A stretch of 64,000 bases of DNA. Origin: Kalaharituber pfeilii. Its lineage: Eukaryota > Ascomycota > Pezizomycetes > Pezizales > Pezizaceae. The DNA lies in NCBI GenBank assembly GCA_015179045.1, contig WHUZ01000147.1, positions 1 to 64,000 of the forward strand, written 5' to 3'. Under the pieces are notes generated by a model. The model saw nothing but the letters and a program-made list of their open reading frames with translations, made no database searches and was not told the origin of the DNA. This document shows, one piece after another, positions 62,603 to 64,000 of this stretch. Position 1 is the stretch's first letter. Every line of letters starts with the position of its first letter. The position numbers and the translations under genes are program-made.

Positions 62603-63083
62603 TCAAAGGCAACACCGAGGCGGACAAGGCCGCAAAGATAGGCACTGCACTACAGTGCGAAGAGGATATAGCAACAGAGGCCGGGATCCGTCAAGAAGCC
62701 AAAGCACTCAGAGCCGACGAAAGAAACCGCCTACGACTGTCATACCGACCACTTCAGCAAATTGACAACCGCAGAAGGATCTCAACACTGGCCGGCATCC
62801 TCGGAAATAAGGGGCTCAAGGAATGGAGATACAGCATAGGCAAGGCGGATTCACCGGAATGCAGATGGTGCGGAAAGGCCCCGGAGAACTTCGCACACAT
62901 AGCCAGTGCATGCCAGACATGGAGAAGGGGATAAACATCGCGGAGGTATTGGAGTGGGCAGGACAAGACTAATACCTTAGTTTATTTCATTTCACTCTTA
63001 TTTTCATGTACGTAATTAAGAAGACCTCGCCATAGCCTACCATGCGGCACGCGAGTAATGATATTAAAAAAAAAAAAAAAAAA
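62603..63083 (+). mobile_element. LINE-A fragment (end of RNase H to 3' end)
   Basis: Flanked by TGCACCTGTA (62593-62602, 63084-63093). It encodes KGNTEADKAAKIGTAL, LRLSYRPLQQIDNRRRIS and CRWCGKAPENFAHIASAC, then a deletion/shift before EVLEWAGQD. The hairpin loop region is mutated (GCCTACCATGC). Poly-A present. Confidence 0.88.
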
Positions 63084-63093
63084 TGCACCTGTA

Positions 63094-63665
63094 AGCTCGC
63101 TTAAGCAACATGGCCGCCAGCATCCCCGTCATCGCTTAACAACCCGAACCCAGGAACCTGCCAGAATCTGCTAGAAGAACCCGGATCCTCAGAACCAGCC
63201 GGAAAGCCGTAGAACCAGCCGGAAAGCCCTAGAACCTGCTGGAAGACTCCGGAATCCACCAGCGACAGGTATCGCCGAGCTCATTCCCGGATATTCCTGA
63301 CGCTTCTACCTGCTTCCAGTCATTTCCTTGGCCTTCCATGTACTTCCAGTCGTTTCCTTGGTTTTCCATGTACTTCCAGTCGTGTCCTTGTTTTCCATGT
63401 ACTTCTTTTGTTTGTTTGCTCGTTTGCTTGTTTGCTTGGATTTGCCACCGAGGGCTTTCTATAAAGAGGCTCTTCCCCCTCCTCCCTCTTGCCTCTCCAC
63501 GCAACAACTTGTATTCTACCCAAGTTGTGTATTTAGCTTTCAAATACATCTACCTCTCGGTATCACATAGCTCCGACCGCCTCTGCCTCTGCCTCTGCCT
63601 CTGCTGTGAAATAGCCCCGGCGCCTGCCGCCCGTCCTGTACCTGGATCCTGTACCTTGACCTGAC
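63094..63665. other. Spacer with minisatellites
   Basis: A ~30-bp unit (CCATGTACTTCCAGTCGT) repeats three times at about 63318-63400, followed by TTTG/CTTG runs and a CTCTGC hexamer run at 63577-63604. No gene is seen. Confidence 0.55.
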
Positions 63666-63669
63666 CCAG

Positions 63670-64000
63670 ACCGATGTATTACATAGATATGGCAGGTCCG
63701 GCCTGATAGCATGAGATGTGGCAGAATGAGTTGAATTTAAGAGATATGGTAGGTCCGGCCCCACGGCCTCAGGTGAAGAAGAATGAACTCAATTTTACAG
63801 GTATGGCAGGCCCCACCTGCCGCCATGAGATGAGGTAGAGTGAGCTGAATTTGACAGGGATAGAAGGCCCAACCTAACAACGGCGTGAGAAAGTTGACAG
63901 GTATGGCCGGCCCACGAGATGAGGCAGAATAAGCTAAATTTGGCACGTATAGCCGGCCTGACATAACAGCGCGAGATCAGGCACCATGAGCTGAATTTGA
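63670..64000. repeat. GGCGCGAGATG-family array, second locus
   Basis: Five or six degenerate units with GAGATG, AGAATGA, GAATTTGACAG and GGTATGGC, related to the array at 21600-22410. It runs off the window. Confidence 0.75.

Noticed and set aside
1..64000. tRNA and rRNA genes
   Set aside because: I saw no cloverleaf with A/B boxes and no rRNA words. The initiator-tRNA-like word at 48678 is a retrotransposon primer site.

Overview
The window is a transposon graveyard from a filamentous ascomycete-like fungus. The one recognisable host gene is a LaeA/UMTA-type methyltransferase with six short GT-AG introns. Everything else that can be identified is mobile or repetitive: Tad-like non-LTR retrotransposons (LINEs) with poly-A tails, Ty1/copia elements, a Harbinger-type transposase remnant, pogo-like and foldback MITEs, and tandem repeats. 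Species cannot be fixed from the sequence. Pezizomycotina is an inference from the LaeA-like gene, the intron sizes and the LINE/copia types.

Layout. 1-7.4 kb: a foldback MITE, a truncated ORF1-only retroelement (G1), a GC-rich foldback element, several minisatellites, a solo LTR sitting inside one of them, and eight 140-bp satellite units. 7.4-19 kb: a degenerate copia element (Copia-1) split by a full-length LINE-B on the minus strand, itself split by a complete ORF1-only G element. 19-28 kb: short LINE tails, tandem repeats, a 1.5-kb foldback element carrying a pogo-like MITE, and a second pogo-like copy. 28.5-30.2 kb: the methyltransferase gene, with a frameshift and with LINE tails in intron 1 and the 3' flank. 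30.2-37.9 kb: another G element, a broken Harbinger transposase, MITE ends, and one LINE-A inserted in another. 37.97-61.69 kb: a single LINE-A copy (A1) expanded to 23.7 kb by insertions: a 942-bp insert carrying G4, a 1.6-kb palindrome of G sequence, a LINE tail, an intact young copia (Copia-2), a second full-length LINE-A (A2, itself carrying a foldback element and a LINE-B piece) and a ~1-kb orphan segment X. 61.7-64 kb: minisatellites and a last LINE-A fragment.

How the parts relate. LINE-A encodes ORF1 (RRM-like RNA-binding part plus zinc knuckle) and ORF2 (APE endonuclease, reverse transcriptase, RNase H, C-terminal zinc motif). LINE-A copies, the G elements and many tails of 42-90 bp share one 3'-terminal hairpin whose stems covary between copies. 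G elements encode only an ORF1-like protein and no reverse transcriptase. Their 5' leader resembles that of LINE-B and their 3' end matches LINE-A. The simplest inference is that G is a non-autonomous parasite mobilised by LINE-A, analogous to mammalian HAL1. Target-site duplications of 9-15 bp are visible for most copies and allow the insertion order to be read directly.
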